Below are positions 7,474 through 14,690 of a stretch of 19,020 nucleotides of DNA, piece by piece. The translations under genes were made by a program, and so were the position numbers. Source of the stretch: JAFMKE01 sp964655225 (GTDB lineage: Bacteria > Bacteroidota > Bacteroidia > Chitinophagales > UBA8649); contig CAZZMB010000041.1 of NCBI GenBank assembly GCA_964655225.1, positions 1-19,020 on the forward strand, written 5' to 3'. Under the pieces are notes generated by a model, which ran no database searches, was not told the origin of the DNA, and worked only from the letters and a program-made list of their open reading frames with translations. Position 1 is the first letter of the stretch; the number at the start of each line of letters is the position of its first letter.

Positions 7474-8256
7474 ATGTACGATTTAGTTCAAACGAAAAAG
7501 GTATTGGATGAAGCCTATTTGCTTCACCACAACCGAGAATTTATAAAAGACGACCCGCTCCAAATTCCTCACGAATTTGATAAGCTTCAAGATATTGAGA
7601 TTATGGCTTTTTTCTCTTCTATTTTAGCTTGGGGGCAGCGGAAGACCATTATTAACAATTGTAGAAAATTGGTGCAACTTTTCGAGGGTAAGCCCCATGA
7701 TTTTATTCTTTCCCATTCACCAGAAGACTTGAAGGCGCTATTGGGTTTTAAGCATCGTACGTTCAATGATACCGACTTATTGTATTTTATTGCCTTTTTA
7801 AAACATCACTATTCTCATTATTCAAGCTTAGAAACTGCATTCACAAAAAGCCTGACACCCAATGACCCAGATGTTGGCGGAGCACTTGTGGGTTTTCATG
7901 ATTATTTTACCTCCTTAGAGTTTTTCCCTAACCGCACGCGCAAGCATATTGCAACTCCCGTCAGAAATTCTGCTTGTAAAAGATTAAATATGTTTTTACG
8001 CTGGATGGTGAGAACAGACGATCAAAAAATTGATTTTGGATTATGGAAGAAGATCCGTCCCAATCAACTGTTGTGCCCCCTAGACGTGCATGTTGAACGA
8101 CAAGCAAGAGAGTTGGGGTTAATTCAACGAAAACAGCGAGACTTTAAAACAGTAATTGAGCTTAGTGAAAACTTGCGAAAGTTAGATCCAATTGATCCTA
8201 TAAAATATGATTTTGCTTTGTTTGGAATGGGCATTGCGAAGAACTTAAAAAATTAA
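7474..8256 (+). CDS. TIGR02757/DUF2400 family protein
   Basis: 260 aa, no signal peptide, soluble. It matches what I recall of TIGR02757 (DUF2400): N-terminal HHNREFIKDDPLQIPHEFD (18-36), DIEIMAFFSSILAWGQRKTI (40-59), central FPNRTRKHIATP (151-162), and C-terminal LRWMVRTDD (175-183), PLDVHVERQARELGL (202-216) and DPIDPIKYDFALFGMG (238-253). The late PxDVHV...LG pattern recalls the catalytic-aspartate region of HhH-GPD DNA glycosylases (D204 here), which would suggest a DNA-related role, but that is inference and the family has no settled function. The start is fixed at ATG 7474 because the next methionine is at 44, inside the conserved part. Its stop TAA (8254-8256) overlaps the stop of the convergent receptor gene. 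Confidence 0.85.
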   Translation: MYDLVQTKKVLDEAYLLHHNREFIKDDPLQIPHEFDKLQDIEIMAFFSSILAWGQRKTIINNCRKLVQLFEGKPHDFILSHSPEDLKALLGFKHRTFNDTDLLYFIAFLKHHYSHYSSLETAFTKSLTPNDPDVGGALVGFHDYFTSLEFFPNRTRKHIATPVRNSACKRLNMFLRWMVRTDDQKIDFGLWKKIRPNQLLCPLDVHVERQARELGLIQRKQRDFKTVIELSENLRKLDPIDPIKYDFALFGMGIAKNLKN

Positions 8257-10781
8257 AATTCGACCTTAAACTTTAAGTTTACTCTTCGCTGACTTAGGTA
8301 GTTTGGCACAGCATATTGGCTGAATGTTCCCGTTCTTGGATCTAAACCATTGACCCATATATACGATACTGTATTATTAATTCCAAATAGGTTGAAGACT
8401 TCCAATGAAAGCCAAATTTGCTCCATTCCTCCAAAAAACTTTTTAGGGATTTTGCCATTTTCTTTCTTTTTTTCTACATCAAAGAGTAAGGCAGAGAACC
8501 CTATATCAAAACGCTTGTATGAAGGAATTCTAAAGGTATCCCTGAAACGTTGATTGTCGGGAGGGCCAAAAGGCATGCCACTAGCAAACAATAACCCCAT
8601 ATGTACTTTGAGGTAAGGGAATTTAGGAATATAGTCCTGAAAAAAAACAGCGAAACTAAGTCGTTGATCAGTAGGTCGAGGGATATATCCAGGAAAGACA
8701 TTGGAAGAGCTCAAGGTATCTAATGACTCACTGATTACTTGCCCATTTGCCTCCACTTTTTCCTTTCGAACGTCATAGTCTGTATAAAAATCATCCCGCA
8801 CATCTTCCTGACCACTCATAATGGAAAGACTTACCCAACTCTCTGCGCCTTTCGCTAATTCACCATTAAGTCTTAAATCTAATCCTGCTACATATCCTTT
8901 CGAGTTGTTTTTACCAAAGTATCTAATTAATACATTGTCAAACTCATAAGGCACTCCATCCCACATATATTTGTAATAGGCTTCTGTTACAAATTTAAAA
9001 GGCCTATCCCATGCTTTAAATGCGTAGTCTAATCCTAAAACAAAGTGAGCAGACTTCTGCGCTTTTAAATCCAGATTAAGCACCCCCTCTAAATTCCGCA
9101 TTTCCCGGTAAAAAGGTGGTTGCATATATAACCCCGCAGCTGCTGTTAAAATGATATCTTTTTTAGTTTTAGGATTATAAGCAAATTGGGTTCGTGGAGA
9201 AAAAACCCATTCTTTATTGACATCCCAATATTGAAAACGGATACCATAATTCCAAGTTACTCTGGCGCTATCATCTAATTTCCAAGTATCTTGAATATAT
9301 CCACTGTATCGATTACTGTTTAACTCAAAAGGCTCTGGTTTTAACACCTCGTATATCTCAACCGTCGAAGTAGAATAAGGTAAGGAATATCCAGCGGAGT
9401 CTCGCCTTTCCCATTCACTTAATTTGTCCAAAATCAGCTCGCGTTTATAGGTAAAACCAAACTTAACATCATGTTTTTTCTTGAGGTACTCTCCCTTGAT
9501 TGCCGATTGGTAAATCCTCGTATCTAATACATTTCTAGCCCAATCATGAAAAGTTCCAGAGCCTAATTCCTGCTTGACTTCACCTAAGTTTTCATTCCCT
9601 GGATCAGTTTCTACTTCTCCTAAAAAATAATCGCCAATAATATCAAACTTCTCATTTTCACTCATCATATATACCCCTGTCAAGTATTTTAGCTTGAGGT
9701 GCTTATTCACTTGATGGACCAAACTCAATCCGTTCATGAGGGATTGATATTGGTCATCCTCCTCTCCTTCATAAAACACCGTAAATCGACTTTGGAAATT
9801 GACCAATCCAAAATCAGTAGTTCGATCCTCTGGGATAAATGAGAAACGATTGCGGGCATAATTGAGTAAATACTCCACATGTATTCTTTCATTTATCTGG
9901 TAAGTAAAGAATGCTTGTAAATCAATAAAAGAGGGTAAATACTGCCCAGTGATATCTTGAGAGCCAAGAATTATTCGACTATTTTTATACCTAAACCCTG
10001 TAGAATATGTGAATTGCTTTGACTTGTTTGTTCCCTCTAAGTGCACATTCGCACCAAGCAAGCTAGATTCTACGGAGCCTCCAAATTCCTTTGGCCGCCT
10101 ATAATCCACATCCAATACAGAAGCCATTTTGTCACCATACTTTGCTTGAAATCCACCAGATGAAAACTTTAACTTATCGGTCATATCCGGATTCACAAAA
10201 CTAAGGCCCTCCTGCTGACCCGATCGAATCAAGAAAGGTCTGTATATTTCAAAATCATTGACATAGACTAGATTCTCATCAAAATTTCCGCCTCTTACGG
10301 AATAGGAAGAACTCAACTCATTATTTTTTTGAACTCCTAACTGAGTAACTAAATAAGTTTCTACTCCTCCCCCTACATTTGGAAGAACCGCAACATCTTT
10401 AGTTTCTATGATGCCCGTGCTAATCTCCTTCCGGTCTTTGTTCTGTTCTCCAACAACTGTTATCTCAATTTCTTTGATTTGAATCGTAAGATTTCTAAGC
10501 AATACCTCACCATCTGATATTTTAACTGATAAACTTAAATCCTGATAATTAAGTCCTTGAATACTAATTGTTGTTTTCCTATTGGCTGGTATTTCAAGCG
10601 AGTAAAACCCATCCAAATTAGTCAATGTGCCTTTATTTTGTTCTGTTGAAACTACATTTACATATGCTGCAGGACTCCCTAGATTATCGGTCAATACACC
10701 CTCAATAACACCTACTTGAGTATAAGCAAGAACCTGTATTATGGTAAATATTAGGGATAAATAAAGGTGACTAAAATTCAT
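8253..10781 (-). CDS. TonB-dependent receptor with carboxypeptidase-like regulatory domain
   Basis: 842 aa outer-membrane receptor. After a signal peptide (~1-22) comes a CarboxypepD_reg-like beta-sandwich (~24-95: IEGVLTDNLGSPAAYVNVVS, GTLTNLDGFYSLEIPAN). A TonB-box-like stretch EIEITVVGEQ (104-113) follows, then the plug (~130-225: VETYLVTQLGVQKNNELSSS, SVRGGNFDENLVYVNDFEIY, FQAKYGDKMASVLDV). The rest is a beta-barrel of alternating aromatic strands ending in LKFKVEF, the terminal Phe expected for BAM-dependent insertion. It would import an unknown substrate with energy from TonB-ExbBD. There is no SusD-like partner on either side, so it is not a standard polysaccharide locus. The gene ends tail to tail with the TIGR02757 gene, the stops overlapping in TTAA (8253-8256). 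Confidence 0.93.
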   Translation of the reverse strand: MNFSHLYLSLIFTIIQVLAYTQVGVIEGVLTDNLGSPAAYVNVVSTEQNKGTLTNLDGFYSLEIPANRKTTISIQGLNYQDLSLSVKISDGEVLLRNLTIQIKEIEITVVGEQNKDRKEISTGIIETKDVAVLPNVGGGVETYLVTQLGVQKNNELSSSYSVRGGNFDENLVYVNDFEIYRPFLIRSGQQEGLSFVNPDMTDKLKFSSGGFQAKYGDKMASVLDVDYRRPKEFGGSVESSLLGANVHLEGTNKSKQFTYSTGFRYKNSRIILGSQDITGQYLPSFIDLQAFFTYQINERIHVEYLLNYARNRFSFIPEDRTTDFGLVNFQSRFTVFYEGEEDDQYQSLMNGLSLVHQVNKHLKLKYLTGVYMMSENEKFDIIGDYFLGEVETDPGNENLGEVKQELGSGTFHDWARNVLDTRIYQSAIKGEYLKKKHDVKFGFTYKRELILDKLSEWERRDSAGYSLPYSTSTVEIYEVLKPEPFELNSNRYSGYIQDTWKLDDSARVTWNYGIRFQYWDVNKEWVFSPRTQFAYNPKTKKDIILTAAAGLYMQPPFYREMRNLEGVLNLDLKAQKSAHFVLGLDYAFKAWDRPFKFVTEAYYKYMWDGVPYEFDNVLIRYFGKNNSKGYVAGLDLRLNGELAKGAESWVSLSIMSGQEDVRDDFYTDYDVRKEKVEANGQVISESLDTLSSSNVFPGYIPRPTDQRLSFAVFFQDYIPKFPYLKVHMGLLFASGMPFGPPDNQRFRDTFRIPSYKRFDIGFSALLFDVEKKKENGKIPKKFFGGMEQIWLSLEVFNLFGINNTVSYIWVNGLDPRTGTFSQYAVPNYLSQRRVNLKFKVEF

Positions 10782-10806
10782 TGTAACTCTAACGCAATTT
10801 GAGTTG

Positions 10807-10814
10807 CAAAAGTA
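10807..10814 (-). promoter_or_regulatory. -7 box of the TonB-dependent receptor
   Basis: TACTTTTG on the minus strand (10814-10807) is an exact TAnnTTTG, placed in the 40-nt gap between rpe and the receptor. The predicted start is near 10800, with a leader of about 20 nt. The leader holds a small inverted repeat (gtaactc 10783-10789, gagttgc 10801-10807). No good -33 was found. Confidence 0.5.
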
Positions 10815-10821
10815 TAGCTAC

Positions 10822-11472
10822 TTATGCATTTAGTAAATCTGCAATATAGCCTTTTGGATTTGCTGCTTTGAATACCGCACTACCTGCAACCAAAACATCT
10901 GCACCTGCATGTTTTAAGGCAATACAATTTTCAATATTCACCCCCCCATCTACTTGTATAAGAGTAGATGTATTAGCTTCTTGGATAAGTTTCTTTGCTT
11001 CCGAAACTTTACTCACTGTCTCCGGAATAAATTTTTGGCCGCCAAACCCAGGATTTACTGACATGATTAGCAAAGTATCTACCAAATGTAAGATCTCCTT
11101 AACCACACTGACAGGAGTATGCGGGTTTAAGGCTAAGCCTGCTTGAGCGCCTGAATTTTTAATTTGCTGAAGTACACTATGTATATGCAGATTACCTTCG
11201 TAGTGAACAGATATGCCGTCAGCTCCTTTTGCAACAAACTCATTAATGTATTTTTCTGGATTGACAATCATTAAATGAACATCAATAAATTTGGAAGTAT
11301 TCTTTTTCACTGCTTGAAGCAGCGGGAATCCAAATGATATATTGGGCACAAAAACCCCATCCATGACGTCAAAGTGAACCCATTGAGCATCGGAATCATT
11401 AATCAACTGAATATCTTTTTGTAAGTTGGCAAAATCAGCAGCTAGAATAGAAGGAGCTATAATCGTTGGCAT
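10822..11472 (-). CDS. rpe: Ribulose-phosphate 3-epimerase
   Basis: 216 aa TIM-barrel enzyme interconverting ribulose-5-P and xylulose-5-P in the pentose phosphate pathway. Signatures: APSILAADFANL (6-17), HFDVMDGVFVPNISFG (33-48), DVHLMIVNPEKY (64-75), LIMSVNPGFGGQKFIPETV (135-153), VDGGVNIEN (174-182) and ADVLVAGSAVFKA (191-203). The metal and acid/base residues are all present: H33, D35, H66 and D175. Its length is typical. It has its own promoter box and is followed by a separately promoted receptor gene. In related genomes rpe often lies near the rpsO-pnp block (recalled, not checked). Confidence 0.97.
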   Translation of the reverse strand: MPTIIAPSILAADFANLQKDIQLINDSDAQWVHFDVMDGVFVPNISFGFPLLQAVKKNTSKFIDVHLMIVNPEKYINEFVAKGADGISVHYEGNLHIHSVLQQIKNSGAQAGLALNPHTPVSVVKEILHLVDTLLIMSVNPGFGGQKFIPETVSKVSEAKKLIQEANTSTLIQVDGGVNIENCIALKHAGADVLVAGSAVFKAANPKGYIADLLNA

Positions 11473-11495
11473 AGTTTTATGTTAGGTTATAAAAA

Positions 11496-11503
11496 CAAAA
11501 ATA
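11496..11503 (-). promoter_or_regulatory. -7 box of rpe
   Basis: TATTTTTG on the minus strand (11503-11496) is an exact TAnnTTTG. The predicted start is near 11489, with a leader of about 17 nt to the ATG at 11472. Confidence 0.5.
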
Positions 11504-11530
11504 CGCCATGATAACTACTTCATGCTGTAT
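11501..11530. repeat. Imperfect inverted repeat overlapping the rpe promoter (operator-like)
   Basis: The arms atac-gc-catga (11501-11511) and tcatg-ct-gtat (11520-11530) are complementary in 9 of 11 positions around an 8-nt spacer. The inner end touches the -7 box and the rest covers the region upstream where RNA polymerase binds. It could be a regulator site or chance; no regulator is known. Confidence 0.25.
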
Positions 11531-11559
11531 TTTTTAAACTAACTAACTAACACTCAAAA

Positions 11560-11982
11560 TTAATTGTATCCGTAAGTCTTTTCTATGGAGTCAAATGCAA
11601 CTCCTATCTCACTGTTATCGCACCTTTTACCTTTTATCTCTTTTAATAAATAAGCCTCAGCGATTGCCTTATTTAAGGTTAATTCTATACGTCTCCTTGC
11701 AAAAACCCTAAAACCATCCTCATTCACAGCATCTAAAGCTGCAAGATTTAATGCTAGTAATCCATAGCTAAGTAATTCTTCTTTACTAATAAATTCATCA
11801 CTTTTAGTCACAAGACATAAATCGATTAAATCCTTATTAGTTTTTGCTAAACTCATTTTTTCTTCAAATTTGATATCGCTTTGAACAACTTGGTGAGCTT
11901 TACCTGAGCCATCTTCCTTTGAAGATTGATTAGTGCTCAAAAATTTTTCTGCAAATAAATTATTGTATTGTTGAAAATCCAT
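11560..11982 (-). CDS. Unrecognised 140-aa protein with a sigma-70 region-2-like stretch
   Basis: 140 aa, soluble, no signal peptide. Residues 1-45 are polar and probably disordered (NQSSKEDGSGKAHQ). Residues ~50-117 look helical. By eye, EELLSYGLLALNLAALDAV (68-86) followed by EDGFRVFARRRIELTLNKAI (88-107) resembles sigma-70 region 2 (D-L-x-S-Y-G-L-x-G-L...D...G-x-x-F-x-x-Y-A-x-x-R-I...A-I) with a two-residue gap. No region 3 or 4 is present, so it is not a complete sigma factor. It lies between pnp and rpe, where I recall rpoD in many Bacteroidota. A strong terminator separates it from pnp, so it needs its own promoter; TAGTTGTG (12009-12002) is a 7/8 -7 match. The gene is likely real; the function is unknown and the sigma resemblance may be chance. 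Confidence 0.75.
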   Translation of the reverse strand: MDFQQYNNLFAEKFLSTNQSSKEDGSGKAHQVVQSDIKFEEKMSLAKTNKDLIDLCLVTKSDEFISKEELLSYGLLALNLAALDAVNEDGFRVFARRRIELTLNKAIAEAYLLKEIKGKRCDNSEIGVAFDSIEKTYGYN

Positions 11983-12040
11983 AAAGTAAATTTTGTCGGT
12001 TCACAACTATTTACGCAGGGCTTAAGTATTAGTTTCATTT

Positions 12041-12082
12041 AGACAAAAAAAAAGCTCCGGATGTCGGAGCTTTTTTTTGTCT
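12041..12082 (-). terminator. Strong intrinsic terminator after pnp
   Basis: The arms 12041-12059 and 12065-12082 are complementary throughout, with one bulged A. The GC core is GCTCCG/CGGAGC with a 5-nt loop (gatgt), flanked by nine A on one side and eight T on the other. This is the classic hairpin plus T-run on the minus strand, 14 nt after the pnp stop. Its symmetry also makes it usable in the other direction. It is the clearest terminator in the window. Confidence 0.9.
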
Positions 12083-12095
12083 ATTTGTCTATGAA

Positions 12096-14210
12096 TTACT
12101 TATCCTCTCTAGGTATAAGTGCTTTTCTTGAAAGAACAAATTTTTGTTTCTTATCATCAAACTTCACAATCTTAACTTTCATTTCGTCCCCTTCTTTCAA
12201 GCCTGCGTCATCAATTTTCTCGATTCTTGCATGCGATAATTCAGAAATATGAACCAATGCTTGCTTACCTGGAAGGAATTCAACGAATACACCAAAGTCT
12301 TTAATGCTCTTAACCACTGCGTCATAAATCTCACCTACTTCTGGCTTCGTCGTGATGCCTTTCACTTTAGCTAAAGCTATATCAATTGATTCTTGATCTG
12401 GGCCGTAAATTTGAACAATTCCAAAATCACCATCCTCAGTTACACTTAAGGTTGATCCAGATTCTGATTGAATCTCTTGAATTATCTTTCCACCTGGTCC
12501 GATAACTGCTCCAATCGTATCTCCTGGAATTCTAACGTTAATAATTTGAGGTGTGTGTGGTTTTAATTTAGCATTAGGTGCTGAAATTGTTTTTGCCATT
12601 TCTCCAAGGATATGGAGTCTTCCATCTCTTGCTTGCATTAAGGCTTGCTCTAATATTTCGTAAGGCAGGCCATCAATCTTCATATCCATTTGAACAGCTG
12701 TAATACCCTTCTCAGTACCTGTAACCTTAAAATCCATATCTCCTAAATGATCTTCATCTCCTAAAATATCCGATAATACTGCAAATCTTTCACCATCTGT
12801 AATCAAGCCCATAGCAATACCAGAAACCGGACGTATTAACTGCACTCCCGCATCCATTAATGATAAACTGGCAGCACAAACGGTAGCCATTGAAGAAGAA
12901 CCATTAGATTCTAAAATGTCAGAGACTATTCGAATGGTATAAGCATTTTCTTCTGGTAACATACCTTTTATAGCTCTATGCGCTAAGTTACCGTGACCAA
13001 CCTCTCTTCTACTTGTTCCTCTTGGGATTCTTGCTTCTCCAGTGGAGAAACTAGGGAAATTATAATGTAACATAAAGCCGTTCGTTCCGCTAAAGAATGC
13101 GCCATCAACTAACTGCTCGTCTTTTTTAGAACCCAAGGTCACCGTAGTTAAAGATTGGGTTTCACCTCTTGTAAATACTGCTGAACCGTGAGTCTTTGGC
13201 AAATAATTTACTTCACTCCAAATTGGACGAATTTGATCCATACTTCTTCCATCCAAACGAATTCTTTCATCCAACATAGTTTCTCTAACACCTGCTTTTT
13301 GAGCAGCTTTGAAATATTGGTTGATTAAAAATTTGTTGTCAGCAATTTCTTCTTCGCTCATCGTGGCTAAGAAATCTTCTTTAACCTGACCAAACAATTG
13401 ACCTCTTTCTGACTTATTAGGCAGCCCTTTAGCGGCTATTGCTTTGCATTTATCAAAAGCGAAATCATGAATTCTTTGTTTCAAGTCTTCATCTTTCTTT
13501 TCGTGGTTGTATTCTCTTGGAACTCTATTAGTAGCTGCAGCTAACTCTTCCTGAAGCGCACACAACTTTTTAATTGCTTCATGACCGATTTGAATAGCTT
13601 TCAACATTTCTGCTTCACTAACTTCTTTCATTTCACCTTCCACCATGATAATGTCTTTTGCTGTACCCGCAATCATCATTTCCATTTCGGCGTCAGCCAT
13701 TTCTTCGTTCGTTGGGTTAACAACAAACTCACCATTAATTTTTGCTACTCTGGCTTCTGCCACAGCGGCAATAAATGGAATATCCGAAACCATAATTGCT
13801 GCAGACGCAGCTAAACAAGCTAAGGCATCTGGCATAGTATCACCATCACTTGATAGCAACCTAAGTGTAACAATGCAGCTTGCGTGAAAATCTTCAGGAA
13901 ACAATGGTCGCAATGCTCGATCTACTATACGGCAGATTAAAACTTCATGATCCGAGGGACGTGCTTCTCTTCTCAAAAACCCGCCTGGGATTGAGCCTGT
14001 CGAGGAAAAATTTTCTTTGTAATCCACCATAAGTGGCATAAAATCCGTGTCTTCTCGTGCATCTTTTTCAGCAACAACCGCTGCTAAAAGCATAGTGTCC
14101 CCAACCGTAACCACTACAGAACCATCAGCTTGTTTGGCTAACTTTCCTGTTTCTATATTTATTGTTTTGCCATCACTTAAGGTGACGGACTTATTAATTC
14201 CTAATTGCAT
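12096..14210 (-). CDS. pnp: Polyribonucleotide nucleotidyltransferase (PNPase)
   Basis: 704 aa; phosphorolytic 3'-5' RNA degradation, working as a trimer. Two RNase PH-like halves are joined by a helical linker: the first has NFSSTGSIPGGFLRREARPSD (67-87), the second SAVFTRGETQSL (343-354), NFPSFSTGEARIPRGTSRRE (384-403), LESNGSSSMATVCAASLS (433-450) and the GDEDHLGDMDFK phosphate/metal region (484-495). A KH domain follows (~556-615, IPGDTIGAVIGPGGKIIQEI), then an S1 domain (~622-695, GEIYDAVVKSIKDFGVFVEF, ALVHISELS). All domains are present and the length is standard. It lies downstream of rpsO with a hairpin in the 68-nt gap and no promoter box there, suggesting read-through from rpsO, and ends at a strong terminator. 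Confidence 0.98.
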   Translation of the reverse strand: MQLGINKSVTLSDGKTINIETGKLAKQADGSVVVTVGDTMLLAAVVAEKDAREDTDFMPLMVDYKENFSSTGSIPGGFLRREARPSDHEVLICRIVDRALRPLFPEDFHASCIVTLRLLSSDGDTMPDALACLAASAAIMVSDIPFIAAVAEARVAKINGEFVVNPTNEEMADAEMEMMIAGTAKDIIMVEGEMKEVSEAEMLKAIQIGHEAIKKLCALQEELAAATNRVPREYNHEKKDEDLKQRIHDFAFDKCKAIAAKGLPNKSERGQLFGQVKEDFLATMSEEEIADNKFLINQYFKAAQKAGVRETMLDERIRLDGRSMDQIRPIWSEVNYLPKTHGSAVFTRGETQSLTTVTLGSKKDEQLVDGAFFSGTNGFMLHYNFPSFSTGEARIPRGTSRREVGHGNLAHRAIKGMLPEENAYTIRIVSDILESNGSSSMATVCAASLSLMDAGVQLIRPVSGIAMGLITDGERFAVLSDILGDEDHLGDMDFKVTGTEKGITAVQMDMKIDGLPYEILEQALMQARDGRLHILGEMAKTISAPNAKLKPHTPQIINVRIPGDTIGAVIGPGGKIIQEIQSESGSTLSVTEDGDFGIVQIYGPDQESIDIALAKVKGITTKPEVGEIYDAVVKSIKDFGVFVEFLPGKQALVHISELSHARIEKIDDAGLKEGDEMKVKIVKFDDKKQKFVLSRKALIPREDK

Positions 14211-14233
14211 AATCTGTTAATTATAAAAATGAA

Positions 14234-14264
14234 AGATGCCACCTAAGCGATTTGGGTGGCATCT
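14234..14264 (-). promoter_or_regulatory. Hairpin between rpsO and pnp (attenuator or processing site)
   Basis: agatgccacc (14234-14243) and ggtggcatct (14255-14264) form a perfect 10-bp stem with an 11-nt loop. On the minus strand it lies 14 nt after the rpsO stop and is followed by TTCATTTTT, an interrupted T-run. It could be a leaky terminator that lowers pnp relative to rpsO, or an RNase III site like the one known ahead of pnp in E. coli. Confidence 0.7.
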
Positions 14265-14278
14265 ATTAAAGTGATTTA

Positions 14279-14551
14279 CTATCTTCTTATTCCGAGTTTT
14301 TTGATTAACTCTCTGTACTTCAAGATATCATTCTTAGCAAGATACGATAGTAATTTTCTTCGCTTACCTACCATTTTGGTAAGTTGCTTAGTGTTAGAGA
14401 AATCTTTTCTATTTTTCTTAACGTGTTCTGTTAAGTGTAGAATTCGCTCAGAGTATAAAGCGACTTGTCCTTCCACTGATCCAGTATTTTCAGCGGCTCC
14501 GCCAAATTCTTTAAAGATCTCTTTTTTTCTTTCTGCTGTTACTTTTTCCAT
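14279..14551 (-). CDS. rpsO: 30S ribosomal protein S15
   Basis: 90 aa, against 89 in E. coli, a primary 16S rRNA binder in the small-subunit platform. Conserved segments: GSVEGQVALYSERILHLTEH (24-43), a helix with KNRKDF (46-51), and KQLTKMVGKRRKLLSYLAKN (55-74), ending in YRELIKKLGIRR. The gene has its own promoter and an A-rich leader of about 30 nt (many A and AAG), longer than other leaders here. It is the first gene of the rpsO-pnp unit. Confidence 0.98.
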   Translation of the reverse strand: MEKVTAERKKEIFKEFGGAAENTGSVEGQVALYSERILHLTEHVKKNRKDFSNTKQLTKMVGKRRKLLSYLAKNDILKYRELIKKLGIRR

Positions 14552-14585
14552 AACTTTTTTTTTCTTCGTCTTTTTTTATCGGCTG

Positions 14586-14593
14586 CAAAGATA
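14586..14593 (-). promoter_or_regulatory. -7 box of rpsO
   Basis: TATCTTTG on the minus strand (14593-14586) is an exact TAnnTTTG, giving a leader of about 30 nt that is almost all purine (A-rich). A larger inverted repeat sits just upstream of it. Confidence 0.55.
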
Positions 14594-14597
14594 GGAA

Positions 14598-14640
14598 ATT
14601 AATTCTTAACCATTACTATAAAAAATGGTAAGAAATTAAT
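14598..14640. repeat. Inverted repeat between accD and the rpsO promoter
   Basis: The 17-nt arms attaattcttaaccatt (14598-14614) and aatggtaagaaattaat (14624-14640) are complementary over 16 positions with one bulged base in each, around a 9-nt loop. It sits 50 nt after the accD stop and 5 nt upstream of the rpsO -7 box. It may be a weak accD terminator (no long T-run follows) or a protein-binding site covering the -33 region of rpsO. Confidence 0.5.
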
Positions 14641-14690
14641 AAAATCAAGGGCTATGAAGAATTTGGATCTTGGCTATAAAATTTATCCAA

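Noticed and set aside
11537..11551. AACT tandem repeat (about 3.75 units)
   Set aside because: Only 15 nt, intergenic, too short for a meaningful microsatellite or phase-variation tract by itself.
13581..13887. Two plus-strand frames antisense to pnp
   Set aside because: They mirror a well-conserved PNPase segment; low-complexity His/Phe and Ala/Ser content is typical of antisense shadows.
14256..14594. 112-codon plus-strand frame over rpsO
   Set aside because: It is antisense to a definite S15 gene; hydrophobic Phe/Leu content comes from the Lys/Glu codons of S15 read backward.
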